Shown here: one piece after another, positions 44,765-55,990 of the stretch
Layout of the letters: each line of letters starts with the position of its first letter
Numbering within the stretch: the first letter of the stretch is position 1
DNA from: Curvularia sp. ZM96
Taxonomy: Eukaryota; Ascomycota; Dothideomycetes; Pleosporales; Pleosporaceae
Reading direction: 5' to 3'
Assembly: GCA_022457065.1 (NCBI GenBank)
Contig: JAJGBQ010000007.1
Coordinates: 1,426,001 to 1,490,000, forward strand
Length of the DNA: 64,000 nucleotides
Notes under the pieces: model-generated
The model's input: the letters and a program-made list of their open reading frames with translations, nothing else
Databases searched by the model: none
Told to the model about the DNA's origin: nothing
Made by a program: the position numbers and the translations under genes

Positions 44765-45145
44765 TTAGCAGCCAGGCCCAAACGAAGTGGGATGGCATGT
44801 GCCACCACTGTTGCTATCGGCGCCACAGCAATACATGTGGTTTCCTCCGGAGCAAATGTTGTAACACCCATCCTTAGTGACCCAGAATGCCGCCTTTTCT
44901 GACCCGCCCTTGTCCCCCTGGCATGTCACATATGTATTCTGGTAGTTTAAGGACTTGACTTGGCCGCAAGCACCAGCGAGCGCAGAGCAGATGAAAGTCT
45001 GGCCGTTGTCGAAACTGTAGATGGCGGTGTGTGTTGGCACATTGCCGCGTCCTCCGTTGAGGCTTCCGCTTTTGCAGCGAATGGTGCCGGCAGCAGAGGC
45101 AGAGCCGATGGCCAGGGCCGAAATGGTGATGGAAGTCAGCTTCAT
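44765..45145 (-). CDS. Small cysteine-rich secreted protein
   Basis: A single exon of 126 residues. Residues 1-19 are a signal peptide (MKLTSITISALAIGSASA, cleavage after Ala-Ser-Ala). The mature part of about 107 residues has ten cysteines, including a CC pair near the end (MYCCGAD) and a C-terminal Cys, and is rich in Gly, Ser and Asn. The even number fits five disulfides. I recognise no enzyme or toxin family. Small size, secretion and Cys content are the usual features of candidate apoplastic effectors or antimicrobial-like proteins, but nothing here proves either. It lies in a gene-poor AT-rich stretch, about 1.2 kb from the UstYa-family gene on the other strand. Confidence 0.78.
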   Translation of the reverse strand: MKLTSITISALAIGSASAAGTIRCKSGSLNGGRGNVPTHTAIYSFDNGQTFICSALAGACGQVKSLNYQNTYVTCQGDKGGSEKAAFWVTKDGCYNICSGGNHMYCCGADSNSGGTCHPTSFGPGC

Positions 45146-45920
45146 CTGGAGAGCCGTGTTAGTTTTGTTGAAAGGGATTCGTGCCAGACCACCACTTTTA
45201 CATACGGTGGGTTGTATAGATTGAGAAGTGTTGATTGAGTGCGTAGCTTGCTTGGTGAGTTGGATGCTGCGATGTAGAATAGCCTGGGGTTCTTGTTGAT
45301 TCTTATAGAATTCCTGTAAAGACTATCAAGCTCCTCAATAGGAAAGCATGCTAAATGTCTTGTGAACAGCGCATAGCTTCGGTCCGACATAATGCTTAGC
45401 AAACGTCGATCTACATTGAAGTCCGTAGCAATGAATCAGGTCAAGTTTAGCTATCATTAGACACCCTTCGGTATATGCTTTTTTTAAGAAAGGGCCAGAC
45501 TTGTTTGAGAAGCACAGTTTCCGATCTTTATGGCTTGTGTAAGTCCCCTGGTGAACATTCGTAATTTCATTCTATTGTGAAACCCAAATGTCAGTGTATA
45601 TGACAACCGCTAGACATGATGGCTTCTCACACAGTGCAGCGGTGATGTTTTCGTCAGGATAATGTCTTGGCACATGAATGCAGCTTACTCATTAATCAGG
45701 CATACCATGATGGGGCGAAATAGCAGAATCTAAGGTCTAGTTTCGGGGTTCAGATCTTCATCTACCAAAAAGACCAGGCTAAACAACTACAAAGAGGAAC
45801 GCCTGTAGTTTGCTCGCTGTTTATAGCACTGGACGCAGCATGTTCCCATAAGCAGCCAATGACAATAAGAGTAGGCTTTTACGCTAACCCTGCGGTCGTT
45901 CTTATTATCCGTTCGTTACA
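45146..45920. other. Intergenic, secreted-protein promoter
   Basis: AT-rich, no supported ORF, repeat or RNA gene. Confidence 0.45.
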
Positions 45921-46274
45921 ATGACTAGCCAAATTTCGGGTTTAGCGCCATATTCGTCAGCAGCGCGTGGCACAACAACAACCGAGCTACCCCGTAAAAC
46001 CCTGGGCGAGCATATTGGATATGCCGAGTCATGTTGCGAAAGTATTTTGAGCGTGAAATACTACAGAGGAGTTGTCGTTGGCCACCAAAGAATGAAATCA
46101 GTAGATAGCGTCAGAGCTTGGACTATGATTTTGGGGGTTAGAAGGAATCTTTTTATACTTCACAACTTCGTCCTTTTGGCGCTTTTTGGCGAACACCATG
46201 TCGGAGATATTGCTCAGTTAGCATGTGTATTGCTGAATAATCGGTATGTACTATCCGGAAGAAAGACCAAGTGA
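45921..46274 (+). CDS. Doubtful hypothetical ORF, 117 codons
   Basis: An ATG-started frame (MTSQISGLAPYSSAARG) with no recognisable domain, signal peptide or splice signal. It has one hydrophobic stretch (NLFILHNFVLLALFG). It lies about 100 bp upstream of the UstYa-family start and could equally be promoter sequence. Listed because the frame is long for an AT-rich stretch. Confidence 0.2.
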   Translation: MTSQISGLAPYSSAARGTTTTELPRKTLGEHIGYAESCCESILSVKYYRGVVVGHQRMKSVDSVRAWTMILGVRRNLFILHNFVLLALFGEHHVGDIAQLACVLLNNRYVLSGRKTK

Positions 46275-46375
46275 AAAGCGGACCCTAATCTGTCCAGTAT
46301 CTATTTTGCTGGATTTCTTCGAATGATTAGGTTTCTAGCTTTCTAGACATCCCTTAAATCAACTTCTGGATAATC

Positions 46376-47377
46376 ATGCTACTCGACCGGGACTTCACTT
46401 CAAGCAATGGAACCGACTCGGAAGATGAGTCGCTTTTGCCAAACTACGGTACGAAGCAGAATGTAGAGGATAGGTCCACGGTCAAGAGAATCGTCCGACA
46501 TAAAGTCCTTGTCATCTCGCTTGCTTTGAATCTCGTTCTGAGTTTATTTGCTTTTATTCTCTTGTTAATCCAGACAAAACATATGCATAGCCCGGATAAC
46601 GTGGCAAGCTATCGTACATTTAATCACGGTAAGGAAACCTGCTTCGGTTTCACCGTATACTGACTGTTCCCAGTTCCGCTGTCTGCAAGAACTTTTGAGC
46701 ATGATCACTCTTTCGACGGGGATCCGCACGACGATAAGGGACCATGGGAAGGGCTGATACCGGGTATGTCAATCGCCATATTGTTGCTGGCCGAATTGCT
46801 TATTCACACCAAACAACTATAGCCGGCCGAGGCTTCGTAAGGGTGTCCGACCCAATCAAGTATGATCTAGCACCTGGCGTTCCCCTTGGAGATGAATTCC
46901 CAGGCCAACAAGGCTATCTGGTGTCAATGTATCACCAGCTTCATTGCATCGTGAGCATACCCTCCATTTTCAATTATGGAATGGGAACACCCCACGCTAA
47001 ATCTTCATAGGCTGTCTTGAAGAAGACCATCATCGAAGCGCAAGATCCAGAGAATCGCCCAGCACATTTCTCGAAACTGAACGTGACATTGCTCGGCAAT
47101 ATTGAGCTCGAGCATTCCCATCACTGTGTTGAGTATCTCCGACAGGTAAATTTAGACTATCATCAATAACGGATTGAATCTCGGAAAGCTAATCTTGCTT
47201 CTGCAGGCGGTTCTCTGCGCTGGCGATCTGACACTGGAACCAGCAGAATTTATAGATGGAAAGATCTCTCATGCTGTGAGTGGTTGGGGTGTTGAGCATG
47301 TTTGCCGAGATTCCAATTATATTTTCGATATGGTCTCAGAGCGTGCTGTGAACAATGCTTCGGGTGTCACGGCCTGA
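46376..47377 (+). CDS. UstYa/DUF3328-family protein (putative oxidase of ribosomal-peptide or cyclochlorotine-type pathways)
   Basis: The model is five exons, 46376-46628, 46674-46763, 46823-46950, 47011-47145 and 47207-47377, giving 258 residues, the usual family length. A single membrane segment (HKVLVISLALNLVLSLFAFILLLIQ, about 42-66) follows a short cytosolic N-terminus. Both family motifs are intact: HQLHC at 152-156 (in YLVSMYHQLHC) and HSHHC at 192-196, followed by VEYLRQ. UstYa-type proteins are membrane-anchored, probably metal-dependent oxidases that cyclise or otherwise oxidise peptides in ustiloxin, phomopsin, asperipin and cyclochlorotine pathways. Here no precursor peptide with repeated KR-flanked cores, no UstYb partner, no NRPS and no tyrosinase is visible within the window, so the gene looks solitary. 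The nearest secreted protein is the Cys-rich one at 44765. Confidence 0.88.
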
Positions 47378-49647
47378 GGATAATGTTGGTAATGTTGTAT
47401 CTTCAAACTGGCAAAAGAAAATCATCCAATATCAATGCTCACAAGAATTTTGCACGGTGTCTATATGCCCCAGTACTCGAGGTCATTATTGATAACATAG
47501 TTCTGGACGCTGTCGAATCACATGATGATTTCCAGCCGATCGATAGGTACTCTCTCAGTGGGCCAGCTAGTGGCAATATCACGCCATCAGAGTCCTCAGT
47601 ACTAGCGGAGGCCCATCCTCTGCAGTATTAATAGCACTAAGCTTAGTATCACCCGTAATGGCTAGTTCTACGTGAAGTTGCTTGTATGGCGAAATACCCG
47701 ATTGATACATATATGATAAAACTTTTGTATGCAAAGGCATGGCATGGAGGTATTGATCTAAACAGCAAACGATTCTCTCATGTTATACTTGGAATACAAA
47801 TTTTTAGAGTACGCAGCTGGTAAGGCTCTGATACGTATGTGTAGTTGCTTGCTCACACCAAATGTTTATAGTAGGACATACAACAGCAGCAAGTATTGAA
47901 ACCATTGCGACATACCGCATCGTGTACTATACAATCAACAAATTTTCGTAAATCACTTCTGATAATTGATTTATACTCATCAGCGTGTTCGAATGCTCGT
48001 AATCCAGCAGCTTTTTCCTCAATGAGATGCCTGTCTGCGAGAGGCTTTGATTGCTGATAGTGTCCTAAACTGTTCTGGTACTGATCAATACAACCAAGAA
48101 GACATACTATGATAACCTCTTCTACTGTGTCTTCAAGTTCTGATGTATGCATGTTTCTCACACGTCCGCCCAGCGACACTAGATAACGCTTCATGTCGGT
48201 TCACAGCTAGTTGCACCGGCTTGTTCACTCACTGTGTTTGTGAAACCTCGCAAACGATGCTATCCCAACAAAAATTCATATACCGAAGAGCCTGTCCTTG
48301 TCTCTTCCTTTCCCCGTCTACATCCATGACCATGGACGTAGTCATCGTTTCAGATGCTGGGTTTTGCGAACTACAGATCCTCTTGGCCGTACCAGCGACT
48401 AACCTTATTCTGAAAATGAGCTAGTTGACTAGTACAACATTCCTGCAACAAGATGCGTCCAGAAACCAGCCCTCTTCAGATGGACACCCCTCCTGCCCTA
48501 ACCTGAAATGGTATACAAACACCTTCCTTGCAGGGAGTGGATAGTGCGCATCTAAGAGTATTTCACAGACTCCTCACCCTCACCTCGGCACCACAAAAGC
48601 ACCTGACTGCCGATCGTCGATTTGCTGAATATAAGGTTTCAGGCTAGCCGCTCACGTATGCACATTTTGTAAGCGAGGCTTGAGTTGGTTTGAGATCTAG
48701 GCTGCGGCTGAGGAAGAGGCATTTCTTGTACATACCTCTCGGCGGATTGGCGCGAGGAACTCGCCGCGTATCTAAGGAAAGAGAGGCGAGCTCGGTGTCA
48801 ACCCCTCTTTTGTCAGCTTGGCTATAAGTTGAGTCCAAATAAGAAGTCGAGAATTTGATGCGGGCTTGTTTGAACTGGGATATGGGTAAGGTTTTGCCTA
48901 GGCGTACTTGAAGAGAGTTTGCAAGTGAAGAGTGGGGTACTCGGCACATGGCAGCGACAGGCTTGCGTAAGTGTGGCGTGCAGGTGGTTTTCAGGCCCCA
49001 AAGTATAATGTGCGTAAGCATGGACTAGGGTTGGCCCGAAACTAAGGCCGTACTCTGGAGGGTGCACACGGCACGGAATCACGTACACGCGATGTCAGAT
49101 GGGAAAGGGGTCAATGCGTGGCAGGCCACCCATGTGAATGAGATCATGCAAATGTAGGGTATGTCCTGCATATTTTGTAGGACCGACTAAGTAGTTTGCC
49201 GTTACTTCCTCGTGTGAAGAAGCTGAGTATTTGTAAATGTAGAATACGTAACAAAGAGCAAAGAAAATTATATAAAGGAAAGTTTCGCTCCAATGCGAAG
49301 TGGTATAGGCGTCAAACTCCGTGAAGAACAGGAAACTCCCAAATCCCATGCCGTTTGTTCCAGGTCGTAGTACAGTAGTCAAAACCGGGTATTAGAATAA
49401 GAAACATGACCATATAAAGCAAAAGAGTGAAGAATCATGCATGGAGGAGCATACTAGAAGCTTGACTACAATCGTCCGCCACATCGTCATCATGGTGGTC
49501 GTACTTGTGACTCCGCAGTTCCCTCTCCAGCTCTACACTCATCCATTTCCAGTCACTAATGGAGAAGCTCTTGTTACTGTCGCAGTAGTCAGTCGACCCA
49601 TTCTGTACTATAACTGAGGCAAGTGAAGAGACAGTAGGGGGAATTAC
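47378..49647. other. AT-rich gene-poor interval
   Basis: 2.3 kb with no confident gene. It holds a doubtful minus ORF at 47853-48194 with an exon-like segment upstream of it (48233-48345), a 95-codon minus ORF at 49095-49382 of no known family, and an open coding-like segment at 49435-49602 just downstream of the ankyrin gene (see findings). Confidence 0.4.
47853..48194 (-). CDS. Doubtful hypothetical ORF, 113 codons, possibly a decaying gene
   Basis: The frame starts MKRYLVSLGGRVRNMHTS and includes a helical, charged middle (IEEKAAGLRAFEHADEYKSI), ending with a cluster of Cys. About 40 bp upstream a second open segment (48233-48345, MTTSMVMDVDGERKRQ) ends in a GTGAGT donor, but no good acceptor joins the two in phase. 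It may be a real two-exon gene I cannot resolve, or a relic. No family recognised. Confidence 0.25.
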   Translation of the reverse strand: MKRYLVSLGGRVRNMHTSELEDTVEEVIIVCLLGCIDQYQNSLGHYQQSKPLADRHLIEEKAAGLRAFEHADEYKSIIRSDLRKFVDCIVHDAVCRNGFNTCCCCMSYYKHLV

Positions 49648-52526
49648 CTACTGCTTTGGCCGCCCGCCCACATTAGGGAAAAGCAGTCCGAGACCCTCTT
49701 CCCAGCCGCGTTCTGCCACAATGTCTATTACAGGACGGCCAGATTCATCAAGAGCTTGTAGATCTGGGGGTCCACCCATGTCAAGGAGAAGCTTGAGAAT
49801 CTCAGCATCACCGTTCTCGACAGCTTGCAGAATGGCGTTCCAACCGCGGTGCATCTTGTTGATGTCTGCACCGCGTGTAAGCAGCATTTGGATGATCTCT
49901 GTGTCGCCATTGTAGCGTCGGAGGGCTTTTACGATAGGGAGGTGTTCGCCCGGGGCATTGGGGTCGGCGTTGGCGACGTCGAGAAGGTAGCGGACAATGA
50001 CTTTGCGTTCCTCGCGGATGGCAGTTGTAAGGGGTGAGAAGACACCACAGTTCTTGTCCTCGACGCTAACGCCGGCGTCGAGGAGGAGCTTGATACTCTC
50101 GAGCTGGTTGGCAACGACGGCCATTTCGACAACACCGCGGAACGCACGTGGGTTCGGGGTCGCGGCGAGGAGTTTCCTAAGAATATCAGGGCGTTTGACG
50201 GCCATGCAAAGAGGCCAATCCTCGCCTCGGATCGTGGGTTCAGCTCCTCGTTGAAGTAGAATGTCGACGAGTTCGGCTCTATCTTCCCGGATGGCGGTTG
50301 TAAGTGCTGTACAACCTTCAGGTGTTCGGTCGTTGGGATTGACTCCATGGTCGAGCAGGTAGATCATGGCATCCTTGTCGTTGAATTTTACGGCCGTTTC
50401 GATGATGCCCTTGGGCTTGTTCAGGTCCGCGCCAGCTGCCACTAGTTGTGGGAGGAAGTGTGTGCGTTTGTGAGTGATACACTTGAAAGCTGGGTACTCT
50501 GCCGCGTTGAAGTTAGGATCTGCGCCGTGATCGAGCAGATAGGTGACAATTTCAGGACTGTTGTCGCGAATAGCCGAGCAAAGTGGTGTGTAGACGTTGT
50601 CTTTGCGCACGTTGGGCGAAACGCCAGCTTCCATGAGGATCTTGATAGATTCAAGCTTCTTCAAACTGGCAGCCAACTCCATGACACCCGGTGTCTTCTT
50701 ATGGTCAGCACCACGCTGAAGCAACAATTGAAGGGCCTTCGGTTTATAGGTCGATGGCCACAAAGGATGCTTAGGACCCGGGAGATTGGGGTTGGCGCCA
50801 TGGTCCAGTAGTACCGTCATCAAGTCGACACGGTTTGCTTGGATGGCCTGGAACAAGGGCGTTGTGCCTTCTCCATTCTTCGCGTTGGGGTCTCCCTTCC
50901 CGCTTAGCAATACTTCCACACATTTTGGAGATGTTGTCTTGTTCATCGCGGAGATCAGCGCTGTAGAACCGTTCTCCATAACAAACCCGATGTCACCACC
51001 GTTATCGAGGAACAGTTGGACGAAGTCAATGTAGTTCTGGGATGCAGCCGCGGATAAAGGCGATTCCGAATCGGGCCCAGCCGAAAGATTTGGGTCAGCT
51101 CCATGCTTGAGCAATACTTTCGCGCAGTCGAGGGACTGGCCACGGGTAGCTGCAAACAGAGGTGTGACGCCTTCGCGATCGAAGCTATTCGCATCCGCGC
51201 CGTATCGTAGAAGCAGTGCAACGGACTCAACGTCTTGGTTGTGTACGGCCACCCGAAGCATGGCGGACTCGATATGTGGTTCTGCTTTGGCGCCGCCTTC
51301 GAGCAGCTGCTCCAGTAATCGGTGTCTTCGCTGTTCAACGGCATTGAATAGTGCTGCTTTGCCGCCAACATTCTTCGAACCTCCACTCTGGCGCGGGCCC
51401 CAGTTTTGAGACGCTACCAAAGAATCGACTTTAGATGACATTGGGTGGTCGTCGTAGCGCTCACTAACACTGAGGGAACGGAGCTTCTCATCAATAGGTG
51501 AGAGACCAGAATATGACGAGACGACCTCCTCATAGAGAGGATTGTCATTGTAATGACCATTTTGGTGATACATTGTTTCTCTGGTTGACTCACTCGAACG
51601 GGCACTTGGTGGCGCCGCTCGCCAGTTCTTGTGAAGATCGACGATACTCGATGATAATCCGCTCTCGTCTTGCCTTGAGATCGAACGCTCACTGTGGAAA
51701 TTGAAGCCCTCATCGTGACGCAGTTCGTTCAGAGATGGCCTGTCTAGGCGGCTTGCAGCGGGCGTGACCGGTGGATCCCGGTCGCTGTGGTGGCTGGCAG
51801 GTTTCATTGGCGTTGGTGGGAGATTTGCTGTGGGAGCAGGATGCACAGGAGGAAGAGTCGAAGACTTGCTGGGGTTGAGACGCTCCAATGCAGCGATCAG
51901 TCCGGCGTAGCCGATTCCCATAGAAGCATCCGCTCTGGCATCGCCAATTGTCCATCGGAACATGGCTGAGCTGACTTTCAAAGCATCACGACTCCGTGCC
52001 AGTGTATGGCGCATTTTCTCCACGTCAGTATCCGCAAACATCATCCGAAACTTCATACCGAAACCGCCCTTGTGGTTCTCTTTGTCAACGACTGCAATAT
52101 GTTATGTTAGTGTCGTAGCAGTGAACGTGTCTGGACTTGAAACATAGAAAGAATATGAGGCAACACTCGAACTCACATTTGTTGACCATCTGAGCAAGCA
52201 CAGAAAACTCTTCGCCAACTTGACGGACCCGCCTGTCAAGCTCCTGGGACACTTCAACGGGAAGTCCATCGCGTGTTTTGCTAGTCACTTCAACGCCAGA
52301 CTCAATAGACCATAATTCCTGACGACCACCATTAGTCTTAGCGCAAGAGAGATTGATCATGAATGCCTACCTGGCAGAGTGCAATAAACTCTCTTGAAAG
52401 CTGCTCGAAGCCGTGAAGGGGTGTTTTTGCGGTGCTCAAGTATTCGAGCATGCGGATTGCAATGGTGTTTCCTTGTACATTGACACGCTTGCATAGCTCA
52501 AGCGATGTTTCCTTTACCGGAGCCAT
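49648..52526 (-). CDS. Long ankyrin-repeat protein with helical N-terminal domain
   Basis: The model is three exons, 52371-52526, 52177-52318 and 49648-52091, giving 913 residues. Introns of 52 and 85 bp join in phase. Start MAPVKETSLELCKR; the frame is open upstream but without good sequence. Residues 1-190 form a helical region seen at the N-terminus of fungal proteins of the HET/NLR-associated kind (ELDRRVRQVGEEFSVLAQ, SSAMFRWTIGDARADASMGIGY), then a disordered linker, then about 17-18 ankyrin repeats from near residue 325 to the end (units such as GVTPLFAATRGQSLDCAKVLLKHGADPNL). The repeats are a protein-binding scaffold. No NACHT, kinase or protease domain is present. The stop at 49648 gives an end NVGGRPKQ; an alternative extension to 49435 is discussed in findings. 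It is divergent from THOC5. Confidence 0.87.
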
Positions 52527-55223
52527 GACGAAGTCTGTGAAAGAAGAAACGAAAGAGGACTGGGGATAGAAAAACGAAAACCAACGGGCGGGTGAATGGA
52601 GCTTCTTTACAGTGCACCACAAGACGGCCCAGACTGAGCCTATCTCCAAACAACAACAGGTACCACGGTAAGCCAGCCCATTCGCTTGCTAGCCCGTGTG
52701 ATCGCCGAGTCAGGGACGCCCGTATCCAAACAAGTCGCGTTATGCCCTAACTCTAAAAGCTGTAGTGGATGTTCGAGAGGTCTGAAATAAGGTTTGACTA
52801 ATCGCTTGCTCCGGATCCAAGCCGGCCATCCGTTTGGCAAGTGGCAGTCCATCCAAGGATACCCTGAGTGTAGCAACCGCCTTGCCACGTGAAGGCAAAC
52901 CACAGATTGGCCCAATCGGTTAAGGAGACTTGGTTTTTTTAATGTCTTTACGAACCCCTTCCCCATCCCAGCACTTTGCACGCCCAAACGTCAGTCCAGT
53001 TTGTTCTAGGTTTATTCTAGCCGATGGCAATCTCAAACGTCGGGAAAATGTGCTTCTTGGTATTGGCGCGGGGGACTAATGATAGCCGCGACTTTGATCT
53101 ACACTTTTCATGCCTCTTGTGCTGTCACTTGCATGTGTATGTGAACTATAAGTTGACAATGCAGCTAGAGAAGCTTTGTCATAGTCCGTAAACTGTTATC
53201 TGTGCTGTATCACCGTGATCTGTTGTCCCATTCACAACAGCTTGTTCAGCTACTCCATGGGATAAAAAAACCCCTCAAAGGTAAGGATAACAGTCAGCCA
53301 GCCGCTGTGTATGCGTCGCCAATCTCCAACGAGCGGGGCATCGACCTGGAACGGGAAGAAGCAATTTGGTGAACGCCACAACCCGCGAATGCGATTTCCA
53401 TGTGCATAACGTTTTCAAAGCATTTCCATAGCCTCTAGCCGAACCAGTGCCGAGCCGGGGGCCATCGTTGCTTCAGCCCAAGGCACCGCGTCAGTACACC
53501 TGGCTGATCATCGGATAAACCAGCCGGCGTGTTTTGGCATATGCAGTGACATGGTGATGCAGTGGGGGTTGCTCAGAAAACAAGTGAAGTTTCCTCAAAC
53601 ATCCCGTGTTCTTGAGTCAGGCGTGGTTGCGTGCGCAGTAGCTGGGATGGGAGGCGCTGACCATAGTCCTGTAAAGGGCGAGCTGATTTCTATCGATAGG
53701 GCTGCAATATTCCCCGGCAGTTTTCATAGATTCAGATACCTGAAGTGGGTCTTAGCACCCTAGCTGTCCAAGAACTAGAGGCCTGGCCAGCTCCTAGGCA
53801 TTCGGAGCGTCACGATACTCTTTGGTAGGCACATAGCCACTGGCGCTAGACCATGGCAAGGTTTCGGCAGCAAGGCGCAAAACGCGAAACCGAAGGCAGC
53901 AACTCAAGCATACGGTACATAAACTCTTGCCGAGGGACGGTCAAGGCCTCTGACTAGGAGGCTCCGGAGTATGCTGAGGATTCCGTACCGTTTTTGCGTG
54001 CGTAACTACGGGTGCTGTGATTTGAATGGATGTTATTTTCTGTAATACTTGACAAGGTCCTCCCTACACAGAGAAATTGCGCCCTCGAGTCCTGAAAATC
54101 CTCCGCAATATGCAATGAGGCTTGGGCCCTTCTTGGCCAAAGCACACGCTAAGGCACCATCAGCACTGGCCCTGACCACACGACCGGCACACCATGGACG
54201 CTATCAGGGATGCCCTCAAGATAGCGAAAGAACCTAGGCTGGTCTTGAGCGGTCCGCCGTCTGCGCTGTTTCTATGACGGCTCCCTATCGGTGGCGGACT
54301 CTGGTTCATTTGGCTAGAAGAACAAAAAATGCTAGAAGAAAGGAGGTGGCCTATGGAGCTGATTTTACTCCGACGCTATTTTAGAAAAGACGACGTGTGG
54401 CCAACGGCGGCACGACAACACGAGGTTGGAAATGCAACAGTGGACGAGTCAGCAGCCAAGCCAGGAGCAATGACATGAAGAATCTGCTGTCTGATAAGCT
54501 ATATGTCCGCAATAGCACCGGAACTCCCTGAGAGGCAATATTTCGATGCTGTCAAGTTTCGTGATTGCAATATTGCGCTATCTGTGGCGTTATGCTCTAT
54601 GCGGCTCAAGTTTCCATAGCCATGGGTCGTACCAAACCCATAAATTAGTCGCTTCAAGGGTGATTGTAATACAATATCCGTGAGAAGGGATTAGTTTCCA
54701 GTACAGATATCTGAAATCAAGAAAGAGTGCGTATTTGAGTGGCGAGGCGTTATGCGGTCGCTCTTGGGCCAACAGAACACATGACCAATGCTTTCCCTGC
54801 CTCACAACTGCAGTTGACGCGCCGTGCGCACATCATGAACGTGGCTCCTGATTGATAAGCGAAGATGGATGTGGCGCTCGAGTTCGAGTTCAATAGGTCC
54901 AGACTCTGGTGGCTGCAATGGAGTAGTGTCACCTCCCGGGCAAGGCTTGCTGGCAACAGTTCTGGGGCGTTCTGGCCATCTGGGGTGCAGCAAGGGATTT
55001 GACATGATACAGGAAGTGCTTGGGGTACCGATCAATATCGGGGTGTCGCCAGAAGTCGTGACGGAATATGAGGAAAGGTCGCCACTGCGCGATTGATACA
55101 CGGTACGGACACATGTTCACGTGACCATCCCGCGCAAATCGCACGGCCCTTTCAACACGCGCGTAACAAAGCCCAGCATCGGCTCACCAACTGTTGCGCC
55201 TACCATCTACAAAGCAATCCGTC
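52527..55223. promoter_or_regulatory. 2.7 kb divergent upstream region, ankyrin protein and THOC5
   Basis: No gene supported. Minus ORFs at 52640-52987 (115 codons) and 54802-55101 (99 codons) and short plus ORFs show no domain, signal peptide or splice pattern. No tRNA-like internal box pair was found. I see nothing else specific. Confidence 0.4.
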
Positions 55224-55990
55224 ATGAGCGAACAAGAAGTCTCTTTTCCGACATCTGGCGACGCCATGCCAGCGGACCTGTCGACATTCAACATGGCTGA
55301 CCTCATAAAGACGCCGCACAATGCGCGTCTCTATAAGGAAGTGCAGAACCTCAAGAAGCTCATCAACGAGTTAGTAGACTATCAGCTTGCTCACCCAAAA
55401 AATCCGAAGGCGGAATCGCGCGAAGATCTCGATAACGAGAGAAATGCAACACAAGAAATCGAGAAGCGGGAGAAGTACATCCGCGCGCAACTGTCTATCA
55501 TTAAGACTCTTTATAGGCAGAGTGTGCTCAAGGTGCGCGAAGAGAAGGCAAAGACATCAGATGACAGGGCCGTCAATGATGCGCTTATCTTGGGTTTACA
55601 CAATCTGAAGTATGAAGAGCAATCGCTGCGCTCAGAGATCTCTGCTGCGGAGAACTACGAGTATGTTTCTCTCAAACCGCTACATTACACTACTGACGGA
55701 CGTACAGTCACAAGTACACGAAGCTGCCCCTCATACCTCTCGAGCAGTTCCTTGAAGAATTCCCCGAGCACAGGGAATCGACCGAGCACGATCTCATGAC
55801 CGCGCGTATCGAACACGAGCACCAAGTTCGCCTCAAGCTGGAAGAGCGGCGGCAGGAGAAGCTCAAACAAAAGCAGAAACTTATCGCAGAGGTCAAAAAG
55901 GGCAAGGATGATCTTACCAAGCTTGATACTATGGTCGAGAAGTTCATCGAGGCTGCTGAGCCGATTAAGAAAGTTCTTGCTATAGAGTAA
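55224..55990 (+). CDS. THO complex subunit THOC5 (Fms-interacting protein family)
   Basis: The model is two exons, 55224-55660 and 55708-55990, giving 239 residues; the 47 bp intron has GTATGT and ACAG ends, and the joined codon makes Asp in YDHKYTKLPLIPLEQF, the family's best-known motif. It is helical and coiled-coil throughout: NARLYKEVQNLKKLINELVDY near residue 30, then REKYIRAQLSIIKTLYRQ, and a basic C-terminal coil (VRLKLEERRQEKLKQKQK). As part of the THO/TREX complex it couples transcription to mRNA export in the nucleus (family knowledge). The length matches the short fungal form, lacking the C-terminal extension of animal THOC5. Start MSEQEVSFPTSG. The next gene is in the same orientation about 870 bp downstream. 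Confidence 0.92.

Noticed and set aside
44112..49647. A dikaritin-type precursor peptide gene near the UstYa gene
   Set aside because: No signal peptide followed by repeated KR-flanked cores was found on either strand.
54802..55101. Minus ORF of 99 codons upstream of THOC5
   Set aside because: No known domain; placed in the THOC5 promoter and not supported by splice signals.
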